From NCBI GenBank assembly GCA_012064415.1, contig SSNU01000209.1:124001-188000 (forward strand): a stretch of DNA of 64,000 nt, given 5' to 3'. Made by a program: the position numbers and the translations under genes. Shown one piece after another: positions 10,301-25,300 of this stretch (within the stretch, counting starts at the first letter, position 1; each line of letters starts with the position of its first letter). Source of the DNA: Gyrodactylus bullatarudis (lineage: Eukaryota > Platyhelminthes > Monogenea > Gyrodactylidea > Gyrodactylidae). The notes below the pieces were generated by a model. That model did no database searches. It had not been told where the DNA came from and worked only from the letters and a program-made list of their open reading frames with translations.

Positions 10301-13300
10301 TTTCATGATTAATAAGCTCTCAAAAGAGATTATGGTCAAAGCCAGGCTGACCAGGTTCATGGTTGTGTACTTCTCTATTTTTTTCAATGAAAAATGTTAC
10401 ACAGGCATTAATGTGTTTTGTATCATTGATAAATTGCGTAGAACAGCTATCCTCTCACAGTGTAACAAGTGTATGTACAGGAATTATATGTATCTATTTC
10501 CAAAAAATCAACTGCACTATTTTCCCCTAATATACAGTGAGATTTCTTCTCTCACATTTTCAGATTGCCTTTACAAAAGTACTCTTCCTACTACATAAAT
10601 ATGTAGAATAAACTAGCAAGTTCTTGTTATTGTTGATTTGACTTAATGATGTTGCCTGACATCATGTATACCCTTTTCGATTGCATTGCAAAAGTTTTTT
10701 CCCAAATAATGTGTATCCTGATGTAATATGTAGGATGTGTGTGGTTGAAGAGAGAGAAGTCGACAAACATTACAAGTGTGTATTCCTTTGAGTTTCTCAT
10801 GTATCTGACGAAAATTTTTTTTTCATTTCAATATAAAGGAACCAGGGGGTAATACGAGTATCTTGCAGAAACTTCACTCTCTCATATTCTCTCAATTTGG
10901 AATAAGAGGGTAAATATTTGTTCTTCTATCGCCTTGTTCTTCAGATGACTTTGTATTTATTATTAGAATAGAATGTTACAAATCATAGCAGTAATTCTTT
11001 ATTTATGGCCAAACCAAATCTCCAGCTGTATAAGCTGGCTAGATGATGACTAGCTTGGCTTGTATATTGTTTGATTAGAAAATACAGAATTTTTCAAGTT
11101 AACTGAGACAGCTGTAATAGAAAATTGTCTCAAGATCCCCTCAAAATTACTGCATAAATGATTTCTCTAGGAATTTATAGATTATTTCCTACCTAGGGAA
11201 AAAATAACTACAGGCAAGATCACCATCTATGTATTAATATGAAAGGGTGGAGAGTATGCTCCAAGAGATTTTTCAAAAGTAAATTTTCCACCTCTATATT
11301 CACAAAAGTACTAAGACTACTTGATGCTGAGTATTTTGTTTTAAATTACACATTTGGAGATTATACAAGGAGTAAAATAATAGAGTATAGACTATGTATG
11401 TACAGAATAATAATAATAATTACTAATACTAATGGAGATTAAAAAGATTCTCATCACATCAAGTCAAGAGGTAAATGAATACTTGGAAAATAGCTTATTA
11501 CAACATCTGTCATTTCTATGAGCTATTGCGTAAGGAATTGTATTTCCAATTCTAAAGTTGGTTGACATATATGAGTTGGGAATCTATGATATGTACATAA
11601 AATCTCGATTTTTTCATCAAATATAAAAGATTTTGCTTGCTTGCTTTTACTATTTAAAGAAATCCCATTCTTTCGAATTTTGAGCTGAAATTTTTTATTG
11701 ATTTGAGAGAAAAATCTCAAAATCAAGATTAGACAAGGAAGCTGAATATCGGTATTAAATTTTGAACACATCCAGCATTTTCGATGGATTTTGAATTATC
11801 GAAATTTCATTAATTTCCAAGTATTGAAAATGATCAAGAAATCGAATTTAAACTCCCAAGCTATATAATGAGGTTAGGCATTAGAACAGATTTGCCCTAG
11901 TTTGATTCAGATTCGGAAAAACCTCTTGACCAATCTGCCACTTTAAAATCAATAAATTTATTTAGCTTCAAAAATTGAGGTTTTCTTAAAAAGTTAAAAT
12001 TGCATTTTTCCATCTCGAAACAACAAAATTTTTGAACCACTGATCTATCTTCATTTTCAAAGTATCCTCTAATCGGATAATGTATGATCCTACTCTCCAT
12101 GTGTATCTATGAAAATCTTGTTGCGTAAACATTGATGATTTTTTATTTTATTGGAATTTTTGTAAAAAGAAGGCATTGTAAAAGGTCAACTCATACATTG
12201 GTACTCATTCTCAAAATTTTGTCCTGAAATAGTTGAAATTTATTCCTTCTCTTATTATCTTTGGTCGGTATAGCTCTTTCACCCTTTGAGTTCACCCCAA
12301 CAGAATTCTATGAGAGTAATAACGAATGAAAATAGTTATTACTATACTTTCTTTTCTCCGAGTATATATAGAGTTCTATATACACACGGGTGTTAGGGGG
12401 TGTGGGTTTCTATTTTTTACTGAAAAATGAATAAATTTTTTTTCTTCAATGAATGAGATTCCCCTTCGTTTTATTCGGTAAGAAGGCAAACTTTTAATCC
12501 CCTTGATGATTTCAATAACTAAAATGATATAATAATAGTAATACAATAGGATAAAGACTTATTGTATTCTATATATAGTCTATACTAATCTCATGCCTGT
12601 TATACAACTTCTTCAAAAGTTGACTTTCCTACGCTTAGTAATCTTATCCAGTAAGGAAAAAATATATAAATTCTACTCTAAGCAAGCAAATGGATTTATT
12701 TTCACCCATGACTAGAGAGAATTTCAATCCCAGTTTTGTTAATTAATTATCAGATTTTTATGCAATCAGATTACAAGTTTCCTCCTTGCATATACTTTTT
12801 TATTTTTCATTACGCCTCTAAATTAATTTCAATCTCATTAAATCATTTAACATGAGTATGTGTACTTTAAGCTATATGCCCTTATGTATAAGTAAAATTA
12901 GTTGGGTGATTTGTGCCAATTTGAGGCATTGTTACAATAACACTGTAAATTGGTAAGCCAGTTTTAAGAATAAGTTTATTTTCCTGTTGACTTTCAAGAG
13001 AAGGAATATTTTGAATTTTTACGTAGCGTATTTTCTTTTATCAACTTATTGGTTTATTTAATTTGATGGAAGCTGAGGAATCCCTGTGAGCTCCTGACAA
13101 TCCGGAGAAAGATATTAATAGACATTTATTTATCTGTTAGGAATACAATATATGTTTTTGGCTCGTTCATTCCAAGTCAGAATTACAGATTCAATGTCTG
13201 ACATTCTCTAGAGCATGAGGGATTAGATATCTGAAATTTTTTCGTACCAAAAATAGAAGAAAATTAATTAGATGGGATTTGAATATTTCAATTCCAGTAC

Positions 13301-16300
13301 ACACTATGGAAACTTGTTGAATTTGCAAGAGAAAATAAATCAAATTTTTGATCTAGTGGAAGTGGGGAAAGAGAGTTATGTATCAACTGGAGCATTAACG
13401 TCTGCTCTCAAACCAGAATTTTATTATTTATTGCCCAACTATTCTAATTCTGTCCGTTATGGATGAGTTTCCCGTCATTTTATTCCTTTATTTTTTTAGC
13501 CCCTGCATGTTTTAACCTCGACTGTTGGTGGTCTTGAATGGATTTATTTACACTTGGAACTCAAATCTAGATAGATGTTTAGTTTCACACCGTCAGGTCA
13601 AAAATCAAAAGAATCTAGTCAACTTCTTCTACTATTGCAATTTTGTGATAGTTCCAATGTGTGTATAATTCATATAGAAACAAAAGAGATAAATACTCAA
13701 GGTTACCAGGTCACAATGATTTACAATCAAAGAGCGATTCAACGTAAACTTTTGAGATGCTTAAAGAGAGAGAATCTGTCAATTACTAATAATTACACTT
13801 ACACCAAGACGATAAACGCATCAAGAAATATCTCTTTGATCTCTTGTACATTTGTAAATCTCTCTTACCAGTTTTAATTCAATTCGGGTTTTTTTCAACT
13901 CCTTCTAAAGGGAAACGTTAATTTTTATCTTTTTCCTCACATTTTGATGTCTTATGATGTGGATTGGTGCTCAGCACATCAAAAACTGGGAGAATTGGGA
14001 AAATAAAAAACGAGTATTTTACAGTCATCATTTTGAACCTTGTAGTACTTCAGGCATGCTGATCGGCATAGATTGACTATAACGTTGTTCGCTTGTTACC
14101 TGACTATGTTGTCTTCTGGCTTGTGTTAGCTATAAAATAAGGATTCTAAAATTAAAATTAGAATGAAAAGCAAATGTTTCGAATACATGTTGTACAAATG
14201 TAGTGTATAATAGGCTTGGGTGAATTTTTTTCTCTAAACAACTTACGAGAGTATTAACTTTTCTGATAGAGTTTAGCACTCAGATCATGTTTTGCTTATT
14301 TTTAAAGCGTGAAAGTCATCCTCTATTAAGACATGGCCCATTTTCCCACAACATCCCACAGACATGATAAAACAACGAAGCACTCTTAAATGATAAGTAT
14401 TTTTGAAGATGAAAAATTTATTAAATGACCAAGATATTCCGGATTTTAATGATTGCGTAGTAAAAGTTCATTGAAATTTGAGCGGCAATTTGAAAATTTT
14501 TGATTTACTAAATGACATGATGGGGAGGTATTTTTGACACTTGCTTCAATACAAAATAATGCAAGAAATTGATAATTTTATCAGAAAAGTTTGTACTAAC
14601 ATATGAGGTTAAACATTTCCCCCTACCCTAGTGTATAAATAGGATGGTTCGATAATGTAATATTAATCCCTGATTAAATGAAGAAAAAAGAGTATTCTAA
14701 TGATTGACTGTGAAAACACTGTGTGTACCATAATCATGCATGTGATTTATTCCTGATTCTTCGTAAACATTCCCTTTTTTCAATGTTTAGTTCAAATCAA
14801 TTACTGTATTACTTTTAATCTTTTTCTTCTCCTTCATGTTCTGGCTTACTCATCATCAAGTTGCATAGGCAAGAAGCACAAACGTCTAAGAAGACTCTAA
14901 ATGATGAAACATTAAAAAATAGAAAAAAGTTTTCTACTACTCCCTTGCTAAGAATTACATTACATTAATTATAACTATTATTATGAATGAATGAATGAAT
15001 GCGTAATAGTAATGCTACTGGATAAAACTGCCTACTTGAAGTGTAGTATTAAATGTAATAATACATTTGTTGTTGTTTATGTGTAAAATGCCCATTTAGC
15101 GAGATTGAAAGAGAGGCTTAGAGAATTATGTTTTTCTTTCAAAGGAACGAATTTCCCTGTGAACTATACATGGAAAAGTGTATCGTGAGAAATATTTCCA
15201 CACTTTGAATCAAAAGGTCAATGGATGGATGAGAAATCTTTTTGCCCACCTCTTTTTGTTTCACTTGTGCAATTAAAAAAATTAAAATTTACATTCTCCT
15301 CTAATATATATTATGTACAATTAATAATAATCTCATCAGCCCCATCATGCATGCGATCAAAAATGCCTTTGATAAATGTTAATGCAAACACACACATCAT
15401 ACTGGGAGAGGATTCGCACAATTTTTCAAAAAAATGTATTCAATCTCTCCCAGATTATAGTTCTAATGCTGGGAGAAGTTTAATGGATTTTTCTGTCTAA
15501 TACAATAGATTTGACCCCCTACTATGCTACTGGGGTATGTATGCGAGGTCTGGGAGATAAAATCATTGATCCGAATGAATGCATAAATCTCAATCTTCTT
15601 TTAAAATTTAAAAGGTCTCTTATCATGGAAAAATAAGGTTTTTTTTCACTTGTCAACTACACTTCTCTTTACATCCTGGCAACTAATAATAATAATAATA
15701 CAGTTGAATACAATAAAAACGTGCATATATATTGTATAATAAATATAATAATTTTGTCATGTTTATTCTTGGAGAAATTTGTTTATTCTTTTAATGCCTT
15801 TTGCATCATTCCAATACATTACCTCTGATAGATAAACACACTGTGGTTCTATATATAGTTTGATGGAATTATTCAAGACTCAACCCTTAGTAAGCAAGTG
15901 AATGCAACCACACACAGACGCTGTCTGCCGATAGTCTTCAAAAATTCAATGCATTGTCATAAATTTGTATTAAATTTTTTGCAGTATTCTTTCCTTCTAC
16001 ACAAGAAAGTAAGGTGAAAATGTCAGAATAATTTACTCATTCGTCCTGCCCACACAAAAATACAAAAGTCACGCATTTAAAAAAGAAACTTTGGGATAAG
16101 ATTTTCCTCCCATGCTTTCTGACATTTGAAGTGTAATTTGTATTCTCAGTAAAAAATAGCTGTATCATGTTTGAAAGACTTGTTTAAAGAATAATTTTAT
16201 AAACATTAGACCTCGGCTTCAGTGTTAGAGATATATCTTGTATGTTGAAATCTTTCCAATAAAAACTGCTCAGAACCTGCTATGTAAGGGTTTCTGACGG

Positions 16301-19300
16301 AGATATATAGATTCGAAGAAAGACTGAAACATGAGTCTGCACATGATTTGAATCATATTTTTTCTGTTTATTGGAATTTTGTATTTTTTCCTTCAAAATC
16401 AGTGCCAATTCTTTAATTGTTTCTACTTTCCCCCTCTAACAGACAATGTGCAGATTTCATTTGTTTATATTCCCATTCAAGATGTTTCTAGTTGTTGTAC
16501 TTTAAGTCTCTCCAACTTGAGTGGTTTCACCAATCGTTTTTGTATGAAATTTTCAGGGCCTGATTTGAAAGAATAATCTCCTTAGATGTAGATTGATTTT
16601 GTTTATTGCCACAGACGCGTGCGCAAACTTTAAAATTTTCTCCTTCTTTTTTTCGTCTGTCGAAGATTCAATCGTGCTCTTCTCCCATTCTCAATTTATC
16701 ACTCCCTTGGTTACAGGAGATGAGGAGAGAATAAAAAATAGGCGTTGCTGAGAATCCTTCCTTCAGTTATTTCGCCTAGATGAGTTAATTGGATTTGAAA
16801 TAAACTGGATCATCATATTCATAAATCAAATTGCGCCAAATTTTTCGAAATTCTTTTCAAATCCATTATGCTCTTGACATAAATTTGATTGACGATAGTT
16901 TAACTTGACATTTCATCCCAGAGGCAATCAGTTCATGTCTCAATTTCTTGATTTATGAATAAATTAAATAGAAATAGTAGTATTATTATTATTCTTGTAT
17001 GATGTATAATTGGGATGTTTATCTTGTAGCTTTGTTTACATTTTTCTATAAAATCAAAAGGTTAAAAAGTTAATGCCACTCTCGTGTCCATCATCTCATG
17101 ATCAAAAATACTCGTTCTATAGGAATAAACTTTGAAGAACTTTTTTTTTCTTGAAGAAGAAGAAGAGAAATTAAGAGATTTTTACACTCTCTTTTAATAC
17201 TTTGCATAAATACAAAATATATTTGATTGATTTGTACGTACATTTAAAGTAAAATAGAGAAAAATGTGATGAAAACCTTCCTGCTACTTCTACGCCAAAG
17301 TATCTTTTTTATTTTTTAATAAAACTGGCCTTTTAAAATAACATGTTGAAATATAATTTATCTTGTGTTTAGGGTCATCACCCTTGCCGAGATTTTCTTC
17401 TTCTGCTTCTAACCAAGGTAGAAAAAGGTGTGTTCTTCTCAGGTTTTTGTCTTTTCATGCCAGCTCTGGTAGTTGTATCACAATGGAAGCTTCCCATCTT
17501 GTTCACCATTTCAATCACATTGGAAGGGGAAAACCCCTTCCACACATCTATGAATAATCCAAAGAGTTTAAGGATTCTTATCAAGATGTGTGGATGAACG
17601 CTCATCTCCTTGCCAAGCTTACTTTCACCCTTCTGAAATTAGATATTTATTTATTTTTTTTCTTGCGTGTTGCTTCCTTACGTGGAGGAGGAAATCTTGA
17701 TAATTCAACTGGCTCTATCCATCATGTTGAAAATATAAATGCACCTCAATCATGGCTCAGTCAGCACTAGCTAACTGCTAATAATAATAGGTTTTTTTCA
17801 ACAAACATCCCTTGAATGGTAAAAAACGAGCGAATGTAATTAATTAGGCGTCCAGGAATGCAATTGAACATTTCTTTATCACTATCCCTGCAAAGCTAAA
17901 AATATTACGAATGAATTTGCGAAAACTTTTGTTTGTTTGGTAAAATTTGATTCCGGCTTATCAAGATCATTTCACTCTGTTTACTCAATGAGATTGCTAA
18001 TCTTGCCTTTTGTGTTCCTTTTTTGTCCTTCCTTAATAAAATGTTCCGAAATAAGAGTAACATCAAGATAAGAATATTTTCCGTTCTGTTTACATGCAGG
18101 CTAATTTAGTTAATTGAGATGTTTATTTCTCTCTCTGTTTTTTACATGTAGTGAAATTGTTACAATTTCTCAAATGAAAGAGAAAAAATTGTTCTGATTT
18201 TCTGTACCAAATTATTATTTCAATTCTTTTACTACGACTCATGAAATACCACATTGATTGTCTACAATGGAAGTAAAATTCTACATGAAAATTTTGTTAC
18301 ATTTTTTCTATTCCCAATCAAATGAATTAACCGAATCAGCTACCCTCTTTCTTGATTACTATACAAGTTGTAGATTTTTCAATGAATTATCCTTTTATTT
18401 ATTCTTTGAAGGAAAAAACAAAAAAACATAAAAATTCAAGATCAGAATTATTTCATGCTTTTTACCAGATTTAATTACATTTATTTTGTATACATTTTAT
18501 TTTCATATTTAAATATAAGATTTTTATTCTAACAAAAAAAAATCCTACGATATATGACAGAATTTGATATTTGAATAGTTTTTACAACATTTAAAATAGA
18601 AAATTAAGTCTTTTTCAAAATTTCAGAATGATTTCCCTGTAAATTAGGAGAATTTTACTGATTTTCGTATGTCAGAACAAGCTTTACAACTCCATGACAC
18701 GTAGATTTACATCATGGCCATATGAATCTTGTCTGAGATGGTCCATTAGCTCAAAGCCTATGAAAGCCTTTTGATAATTAGTTATTCTCTACATAAATTT
18801 AATGTACACTAATTCTTTTAATATAACCTTTTGTATATTTTTTTCATTCCAGAACGATAACAAATTTGATAAGAGAAATGTCTTTACCTATCTAAAGTAT
18901 CAGAGAGCAGAAAAGTATGAAGTTGGCAGTCAGTGGTACAATTACTCATCAAGATCTAATGGACTGAATGATTTGGTAAGTTGGCATGATTACTCATACT
19001 TTATTTTCCCTCTAAAACATTAAACACTAAAAAGAATCTATAGATACAAGCTGTGGATCAGTTTTGTGTACATTTTATTTCAAGGCTCTGAACCTAGTTG
19101 ACATTGAAATGAGAATTTACTACTTAAAAGTTGCCAAAAGAAAAAAAATTCAACCTTTATGGCCAGAATCAAATCCTTCGTCTAATGATAATCCGAAATT
19201 TTAATATCGAATTTGTTTAAACCTGCAAAAAAGTTGAAATTCGACTATGCAATTCATCATGGAATTCATTGAATTTTTCCCCAGATTTTACGCAGAAAAA

Positions 19301-22300
19301 TATTGAGAATTGTGTAAGAGTGGTAAATGATGATAAAATTCCGCTCTAATGTAATCCTTTCGAGAGCAATTAGCTTACATTACATAAGTATTAGAGTAGG
19401 CCAAATTTTTCAACTTTTCCCAGCCTCTCATCTCATTTTGAAGTCTATCGAAAACTAAGCATTTTTTCCTATAAAACCATACCTTTTCGAGTTTGTTCTG
19501 AGTTTGTGTTTTAGGGAAAATGGGATTTTTGTATATCAGAACATTTTGATTTTCAAAAATGTGTTTTTCATGGTTAAAACATCAATTTTTGATTAAGGCA
19601 TAGAACAGTGTTCGGGGAAAATAAAATTTTGTATTACCCTAGTAAGCATGTATGTCTTTTCTCCCAAAAGGCATGTTTCACTAACAAGCCTCTTAATGAA
19701 TGAATGCCTCTCTGTCTTTTTCACCAGTTATCTTCTTCTTCATCGAAGGTATCATAATTACTCATATTGTAATCCATCTTGGTCATAAAAAAAGGAAGAA
19801 AAACACTACGAATTCATGTTTTAATACTGATATTATTATTATTTTTGAATTTATTTATCCTTCCTCTGGCTGGCCCCTACCCCATACTGAATTCACTGAA
19901 TTAGTCAGACCTTATAGTAGTTGTAACTTTGATGTTGGATTTTATCTTCATATCCATCCATCCATCTCCTGGAAACCTATGCACATTTACACAACTCTTT
20001 GATAATCCTCAACTTTTATTCCCCCTTGCTGCAAGATGATGAATTTATTTGCCCAGAAGTAAAAAAAGATAAGAGAGAGAGAGAGAATAATTTCCCTACT
20101 GTAGTAGTAGACGTTTTCCTCATATTTTTCTTCAATGTCATTGTGATATTACAATTTGGTAGGAAAGAAACCCTTGTTTCACTCTCTTCTACCTTACTGA
20201 TTGATACCTATTTGCCTATAGATAATCCTCTAATATACAGATATTTTTATTTTATCAAAATTGGCCTTCATTTTAGTACGTAAACTATCATTGTTTGCAA
20301 CTTTATTTCATACTTTTTCTCTCAATAAAATTTGGCTAGACAGAAGTTATAAGCAAAAAAATATGAACAGATCATTGAAATGTTTTACAGCACAATGAAT
20401 TTGTAACAGCTCTTACAATTCTACTCTTGAGTTGTCAAATACAAATTTGATTCATTGAATGACCTGATTAAATACTTTTTTATTCTTTTCTTGTTCAAGA
20501 CTCTTTCAAAATTCTAAATAATTCAAAGAGTTGGTCATTTCCCAGGATCAAACCCTCATTTTAGCATCAGAGTAGTACAATACCTTCTCTGTATTGTTAT
20601 TATTCAAAGATAAAATGATAAAATATTCATTTTTTGCAGAAAAATTGAGACTTGTAAATAAATACTACTACTCTTGTCCAGTATTATACTCTGAGAATGT
20701 TGAGAGTTGAAAATTTTAAATAGCTCATGAATATTTCAAGCGATTTCTCTCAATCGTATTCTGTACTTCTTTTTGTTTGTGTTTCCTTCTAAAAAAAGAA
20801 AAAACAACTGAATGATACTACCACAAGTGTAATCTGGGCTCTTTGTTCCTTTTTTCTGATCTCTTTGACTTGATCCTACTGGCATATGGCATATTCTCTA
20901 CCATGAGAAAGATTAGATTTGCTAGCTTTGATTGAAGAGCAAGGGAAAAACACTAATCCAATATGTTCCCCTGTTTACTCCTGATGATAATCTCTCATAT
21001 TATAACAAACGTTCAACGTCATTCAATGTAAAAAATATTTTCAGCTTGAAATTAAAGATTTCTTTTCTCAAAAGTATACAGCAAATACTTTGAAAGTTTT
21101 TTTCTAACGAATTATTTACTTGAGATCAAATGAAAAAAAACAGAGGTCAGACCGCTGCTCTTTCATGTGTCGAACAATTCAAATTTAGTCTTCCAACTAA
21201 CCCTTCAATCTAATACTTTTTATCTGGGTGGATTAGTTTGTGAATACTCCCATTTTGTTCATGTTTTAAAATTCAAGCATGTAAAACTTACCTTTTGCTT
21301 ACTTTCTTCTTCTTAACCCTTCTTAAAATTTTTTTACTGCAGATGTAGATTTTTTATGTTCTCTCTTGCAAACTTGTAATTTCATTTTTTAACACTAGTT
21401 AATGAGCGAGAATAAACTCCCAAAGAGAAAAGAGCAAATGAGTAATTTTCTGGGTTAAAAATTTTCATCGTTCTATAGTCCAATGGCATGAAAAATAAAT
21501 GGAAGAATAAAATAAAAAAATTTTCTACCCATCACATTACTAATTAGGGCAGGTGGATTCTAATTAATTTTGGCTCTAATCCCTCTTTCATGGCCTAATG
21601 ATTTTTATGGTTTTTGCTAAAATATATATCCATTTATCGAATTAATGTTTAGATTTCCAATATATCGAGAAACTCTTGATTGAATTTTCAAGTTGTGTTC
21701 GAGTCATCGACTAGCTGATTGGGTATTTGAAGTCTTCTCTGGTTGTCTCTTTCCCAATGATTGGTCTTTTTAGAAAGTTTGTTGTTTTTCGTATATTCTC
21801 AAAGATTTTGAAAGTTTTATTATAAAAGTTCGGTCATCAATTTAACTTTTTAAATGAAAATTATCAACAAAATTTAATATAGACAAGTTAAAAGTACACA
21901 AAGAAAACAAAACGATTCTCTTAATTATCAGATTACAGATTGATATAATCTAGAAAAACTTCAAAATAAATGAAAAATCAATAGAAGATCAATATGCGTC
22001 CCAACTGATCACTGATCATTCATTGAAATAGAGCTTAGAATAATTTCAAACCACTGCCATATCTAAATACATGTTTTAGTTTAGAATCTCGTTTCGAATC
22101 AATCTGGCTAGGTCAATAAAATTTCAGTGCATCGTATTATATGTGAAAAAAAACAAGTTTGCTTAAAAAGTGATCGACTGTCTGAATGTATGGTTAGACC
22201 CTGTCATTGACAAAATCAATAACTTTATCAGACTAATAATTTCAAATGATAATTGCTTCATTAATTAATTTTAAGGAGATACCCTCTGTATCTCTCTCAA

Positions 22301-25300
22301 TAGGCTGGATAATGGTATGGTTTGTAATTTTTTTATTATAGTTTTTTTAGATAAAATATTTTCATCAGACACACCTTAAACCTATCTTTCATCCATTCCA
22401 GAGACTATTGAATATACGTCCATTCAGAGAATTGAATCCGCCCATAGCTGCTAAGCGTATTCGTATTTTCCCCTACTATCAGGATGATAAGAGACAGGGA
22501 AGCCATCTCAGTCAACCGCCAAATCCATTAATGTGTCTTCAGGTTTCATTCAATGGAATTGATTTCGAAGGTGAGAAACTTTTTATCTCTAATAAGCCTA
22601 GAAAAGAATTAAAATTCTTATCATAACCAGCTATTCCCACTGTTCTGAAAACTGTTTCTTGAATTTGAACTTTCACCCTATTTCGAGAGTATTTCTTGTA
22701 AGATTTCTCTAGTTAAATTAACTATAAAACAATGCCTTAGAATCGAAAAATACTCTACTTATCTCATGGAAAAATATAATGATTTCAATTAAATATTCCC
22801 TATAGCAGAAAATCTGTACTTAACTTAAAAATATAAAGTGCTTAATTAAACTGAAACTACTCTTGTATTTGATATGATCTGTTTAATTATGACATATGAT
22901 CAGATACATTCCTAATTAATTAAATACATTATACGTATTTATCAAAATAACAATAGAGAACAATGATCATTTCGAAAAATTATCTCTGAGAGTGCTCTGT
23001 ATCTTGAGCAGCGTTATCTGTTCCACAATTTACTAATTCTTAAGGAGTAAAAATGATCAAGAAATAGAAATTCGACTCCCATACGAAGAAGTTTAGCAAT
23101 TCTGATTTTCTTGTCTAATTCTTAGTGTCCTAATAATTTGAATTTCATGATTTCCAACTTCATACCAATTAGCTTTAGTTGTAAGTATGAAACTTGAGAT
23201 ACATGTTTTGTATACCTTGAGAGTGATAATAAAGTATGGTTATTGTCTTGTCTTAGACTCACTTCTGGAGTATCGAATGCCAGATGGTAACATGGACGGA
23301 TTACGAGACTTTACCGACAACATTTACGATGGAAAATCAGTGAATAACGGACATATTTCCTATTTAACTGATGGCCTTGGCAAATTAACAGATAAAAAAG
23401 TGAGTTCTCCCATTGATCTATACTATAGATATGAGAAATGATGAGATCACGTACAAATTTAGTATGATCAGTTATATCATTGTGTGTCATTATTTAATTT
23501 GAATATTTATCCGAGAAAAAAAACTTTGTTTGTCTATCTCTCCTTTTTAACGGGGAGGATATTTTTATCGGAAAATTTAAAATTCTTTCTTTTTTCGTGA
23601 TGTAGATATTCAAAGGCAGTTCAATTAATGAAGCTATAGATTCTGGAATGATTGTCGGCTGGAGAGCTACTCAACCAAGTCAGAATAACGTGACTATCAT
23701 TTTTAAGTTTGATTCAAGTAAGTACCACTCTTGAATATGCATTCTTCTTACACTTTATTATAATTTAAGCTTCGTATTGTTTTTCAAGGCGTTATTTTGA
23801 AATTTTTCCATTTCGAAATCATTTCTGATAAGCTAAAAAAAGTTCATTCTTCAATTTCTAAAAAATAAAAATAATATTACTAAAGCAAAGGGTTGAAGTT
23901 CAATCACTCTTACAATAATTTCAGATAGATTTTGTTCTAAAGATGCCCAAAATAATTTATCAGATGATTGAAACCTCCAAAATATGAGCGTAAATAGACA
24001 AATTCCATATTATCGATGATCAGTAAAAAAATTTAACTTTGAATCAAAATTTTTTTGATCGATAACTCTTTGAGAAGTGAACCTTTTGGGAATACAAAAT
24101 TCAATCGATCATAATCGCCCATACTTTTGGGAGATCTTGCATTGCACATAATAACGATAATACATCATCTTTAATCAATCAAATGCTAACTATCCAACAA
24201 TATTGAACAGAAATGATTATACTTTACAAAAATTATTTATACTGTTGGAGAGAATCTGGAACATTTCATTACTACAAATTTCTGTAACTTGTTCTTTTTG
24301 CTTGTGTTCACAGCTACAATCCTATTTACATTGGTAGTAAACTATATATTTCACTATTTCGCTAACTGGAATAATGATTGACAAATTAAAAGTTACTTGT
24401 TACTTTTCCCAGGATTACTAAACTCATAATCGGAATTCATCTTTTTTTTGAGCTCGGCAAATTCGAATATTTCTCGAAATCTACAAACCATCTTTTTATT
24501 TCGCTATGATCAGGAAAAAGTGCTATTTTCTAGAATAAACTTTCTCAGGATTGATTAGTTGAGATCATATTCTCATAGTGTAACTGAGAAGGCAGAATTT
24601 TCACTTATTCTTTCGATAAAATTATATAAAAGTGAATTCCTAACGATTTTGGGAATGAAACAGGCAGGCAGGCAATAATAATAAAATGTACAATTTAACA
24701 TATAGTCAATTTATTTCTTACGTACGTTACACAATCAATTCATTGTATTTCAGTTGGATTCGGTATTTTTTTATGATGATACATTTGAATTCTTTTTTTT
24801 TGTATTCTTTGTATTGTACATTGTTCATAGATATCTATATGCGTATATGGTGGTATCAGGTAAATGGGCCACATTAATCACTCACTTTCGCTATTTTCTT
24901 TCCAGCATGGCCTAATAAATAGGAAATATTCTTGTATAGCAGTGATCATAATTAGTTGAAGGAAGAAAAGGCAGAGAAATAAATAAAGCACACAGGAAAC
25001 GTAAATAATTTTGTAATATACAACCATATATTATCTTGAATATATATAAATTAGTTTTCCAAGATGCCGGCCTTAACAAGAACGAATCTCAAAGCTTTTT
25101 GAACGATAATATTGCCAACTTCATCCAAGTTATTGGCTTCTATAGGTCCATTTTAAAATTGTGCTTTCAGTTCTCACTAGTAGGCTGCTTTGAAATGTAG
25201 ATTTATTTACAAAATCTTTAGAAATAATCCTACAGTCTTACCTGCTCATGGCTCTGAATGAATATGCAAATTCTCTAACCTTAAATGGTTGAAATATTTT

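Larger units (their letters stand above)
10218..18852 (+). other. DDR intron 2 (8.6 kb)
   Basis: The longest intron. It holds a MITE-family copy at about 11540-12115, a dispersed repeat at about 14335-14640, GAATGAATGAATGAATG near 14985 and AAT microsatellites. Several ORFs of 60-100 codons, such as those near 13.6, 15.2 and 17.4 kb, have no recognisable homology. Confidence 0.5.

Noticed and set aside
19700..20283. Two consecutive plus-strand ORFs of 100 and 94 codons
   Set aside because: Low-complexity, A+T-driven composition, no recognisable domain, no splice support, and located inside a receptor intron whose flanking exons join in phase without them.
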